A program made the position numbers and the translations under genes. 64,000 nt of DNA. It comes from Scolanthus callimorphus (lineage: Eukaryota; Cnidaria; Anthozoa; Actiniaria; Edwardsiidae). This document shows, in pieces, positions 61,006-64,000 of this stretch (the stretch's first letter is position 1; every line of letters starts with the position of its first letter). Location: positions 14,797,646 through 14,861,645 of the forward strand of contig CM066919.1 in NCBI GenBank assembly GCA_033964015.1. Direction: 5' to 3'. The notes under the pieces are model-generated. The model saw only the letters and a program-made list of their open reading frames with translations. It made no database searches and was not told where the DNA came from.

Positions 61006-64000
61006 GTTTGAAAAGCTGATCGAAATGTATCGTGGGAAGGTACTGTAATCCACAGGCAGACCGACGTTTTCAGGTGGTGAATGCTGCCTTTGATGTTGTC
61101 TTATTTATCGTCTTGTCAACAAGTATTTCATATAATATATGTATCAACTATCTAAATAATATGAATGAAAAAAAAAAAGAATTCGGTATCATGATCACTA
61201 GCAATATACAAAAGGTAGCAAGGTTCTTACCGCTGGTCAAAAGATAACGGGCTCTACGAAATAAGCTACAAGAAGCTTTTTGAGAAAATTCTGACGAAAA
61301 AAAAGAAACTCGGAGCATATTTTTACACAGCTCACTAAAATTGTCTGACTATAGCAGGTACTCACGCTTGAAATATTTTTAGCGTGAAGTCTTCTTGTTT
61401 ATGTTTCTGAAAGTGAAAATGACTGGAATTAATTTTCACCAGAGAAACACGATTTCCATATTGGTAAGTAACTTATCATAAAATAGCTTCTTTTTCAGTC
61501 CTTTTTAAATATAGCATAAGCTTACTCTTGCTTCTATTTAAGTTTATTTGCTGTCAAATAGTCTTCCTGTACGCCACATGGTTCAAAAGTGTTAACGTCG
61601 CCCACAATTAGTCTATGAATGAATGATTCGGGATTGCTCTCGAAGCTCAGGCTCGCCATTGACGTTTTTGTAAACCCTGAAGTAGAAGGATACAACTCTT
61701 TTTTTTTAATAAGAACTACATTTATAAAACTGATGTTGAACTGAGTTATGGCATAAAATTAAGAAGATACTAACATTAAAGGCAATATAAGAACTTTAAT
61801 TTTCGGGGCAAACTTTTTCTAGAGTAGAGGAGTCTTCACATCTTCTAAAAATTAAGAACATTTGAAATTTTCCCAACAGTCAAAACAAAGAGCAGTACCC
61901 TGCTGGGAGGCGAATGTGGTTTTGATCGGGGTTTTTTTCTTGCCCCACTTTGCAAATTTTACGAACGTTTGCTCGTCAAAAGTGGAGGCTCGGTCGCGAA
62001 GCCTCGGACGAACATAAAACTAATGTACAAACTTTGATAAGAGTTATTGTCGTAATTTGTGATGTTTTACTCTGAAACTTGGCAGTTTTACTACTTTTTA
62101 GGTAGTATTTCCTTCTGTGTTAATGGCTTTTCTTTCCGTGGCCTAATTTAGAAATACGAAAAACCGCGACAAGGTCTATTCGTTTCAGAATCTGAAGTAT
62201 GCGTTTGATATAGGCCAGTGTACACAAAAAAACAAGAGAGCTAAATATAACTGTTCATTAATTTATCTTAAGGTATGGCCCCTTGCTGTGAATCAGACAA
62301 CACGAGTTAACTACACTTCCGCCGCAGGACGAAAAACCTCAAGTTGTCCTCGGTGGGGTAGAAAAGACATCGTAAACATCCCATAAACCATCCTGGTGGG
62401 CATAACTCCACCCCGACGCCTTCCGGTCCCCTTGACTCTCTTGACATTCTCCGTATATTAGCTCCGTTCGTGCTACGGTGAAAAGTAGTAAAAATTTGGA
62501 ACATTCAACGTACAATGGAGGTATCTCGAAAGACAGTGTACTAGTATCGCCGAGATTTTTGTGAGCTTCGATTAAAACCTACTGCCCGCGGGAATCCCGC
62601 ACTTCGACGTGACTCAACACACGTAGCCGCCCGCTTGTGTGTGCCGTTCGTCTCGCCATTTCGTGGTTTAACCCATCATTACCTCCTTGTAACAAGGAGA
62701 CGTAGACAGCTAAGGCCGTGAAATACAAAACATCAATAAAATACCTATAGTCTAGAGGTGTTGGTAGCTTGGAATATCGGTATTGGCCAACGGAAAATGG
62801 CATATACTTTTGCCAAATAGGCAAGTTAATTCGCGATTGCAGAGCTGAGCTGTCCAGAGGGAGTAGGTAGCGAGGCCTGGATCCAACTAAGTCCCCTGCT
62901 TGTTGTTGCTTGTTGTAGGCGGCAGACAATCCTAGGCCGATTCTGATTGGTCGATATTCTCGCTCGCCATTTTGAAATTTTACTAACCGACGTTCAGGGG
63001 CGTATTTGCCTTTAAGGTCTCTGTAAACCCGTGAGGGGTGTCTTCGGAAAAAAATTCCCGTCGCGTCGCAATTTATGCTATGATAATCAGCTATATATCA
63101 TTTTAAAGCTAAAATATTGCTCTATCATATGAAGTTGTTTAGTTTATCGAAGTTTAAATTTTTCTTGTATTTTAAGACCCCGAACTAAAAACTACCTTGT
63201 TTACTTGAGAAGCTCCAGACCACTAGCGGTTTGTTGCACAATTTCACACTTTGACGGATTTCAATCTCGGAGAACTGCAAAACCGTGTCAGCGATTTTCG
63301 ATATTTTGCATATATTTTACGAAAATATTAGGTCGCGAACTTGAAAGTCGCATTTTTTACAGTTTGTGGCCTCAAAATTTATCATAAAATCGTTTTCAAG
63401 TAAAAAATAAAAATTCCCTCACATTTTTTTTTAGTTTTGATCATTTTCTAACGGCACAGAAAATTTGAGGCCGATATCTTAAATCGTACGGGGTCAGGAG
63501 CTTCGCGAAGGTGAAAATGTGACCTAAAATTAAAGTGCTAGAAAAAGCATGTAAATGAAAATGAGTGGCGGACAATACAAAATAATGGGCAATGGAAGCC
63601 TAGGAAAACAGTTGACGCGTCATTTGAGGTTTTAGAAATATACTTTAGGACTGTATCAAATGAATTTCGGGAAAAAAGTCATTTTATGAATTTTTCCATT
63701 TTTACCTTTCACGCGACCTTAAGCCAAGTGTGTATAGTACCCTTGTCTTTGTTTATTTTTCTAAGGGTAAGTGTAAGCTTTTATCTGGTCGGGACTGAAA
63801 CTTGGAGTTATGAGCAGTTTTGGGAAATCACGTGATCGATGACGTCATCATATTTTGACTGACAGGTGTCAATTACCGATGTGCGAGATATTTTGTCGAC
63901 AAAATTTGGCGGTTGTATATTAGAAATTCACAGATTTAAAAGCATTTCAAGGAAATAACGGTAGTAATGACGTGACAAATATTTGATTGACAGCTTGTTT
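61006..64000. other. no confident gene; GDPGP1 upstream region
   Basis: Should hold the GDPGP1 promoter. 62929-62690 on minus is open and encodes a segment with a likely membrane helix (FIDVLYFTALAVYVSLLQ) before a GGAG|GTAATG donor, but it has no convincing ATG at its start and no partner exon. The last kilobase is AT-rich with no exon signal. Confidence 0.35.

Overview
This is eukaryotic nuclear DNA from an intron-rich, repeat-laden animal genome. CR1/L2-type LINEs with (ACT)n or (TTA)n tails, many foldback MITEs, tRNA-derived SINE traces, Ty3/Gypsy remnants and small phase-conserved exons suggest an anthozoan cnidarian such as a coral or sea anemone. That assignment is inference. I see no prokaryotic features.

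The backbone is one 48-kb minus-strand gene that I assembled by hand from ten small exons (61005 down to 12964). It encodes a 358-residue GDP-D-glucose phosphorylase (GDPGP1, VTC2/C15orf58 family). All phases agree and the catalytic histidine motif HLHFH is in exon 6. Its introns hold almost everything else. Intron 7 (43794-21917) contains a complete four-exon cytosolic sulfotransferase on the opposite strand (23075-42325, 307 residues). Sulfotransferase intron 3 contains a 15.8-kb DNA transposon (25692-41478) with matching TIRs and a perfect 9-bp target duplication. That transposon carries two convergent genes: a plus-strand HIRAN-like protein and a minus-strand, 12-exon, about 1,132-residue SANT-domain protein that is probably the transposase. 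A CR1/L2 LINE with both ORFs open (34442-38773) is inserted at a splice acceptor of the second gene. This gives four levels of nesting.

Other layers follow. GDPGP1 intron 3 holds a 5.6-kb TIR-bounded block with a broken BEN-domain gene, a Tc1-like pseudogene and several MITEs. GDPGP1 intron 5 ends in a 19-copy, 40-bp minisatellite that is a tandem amplification of the exon 6 splice acceptor and the first coding bases. GDPGP1 intron 6 holds a 5'-truncated LINE. GDPGP1 exon 1 is partly duplicated, with a dead donor in the copy.

Left of GDPGP1 (1-12.9 kb) lie a 7.2-kb composite element with GTCGCGGGT-rich inverted ends and a 9-bp target duplication, enclosing Ty3/Gypsy debris and two tandem 1.17-kb units built of 128-bp monomers, and a first exon of a secreted, Thr-rich mucin-like protein (9128-9380). 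Right of 61.0 kb I see no confident gene.
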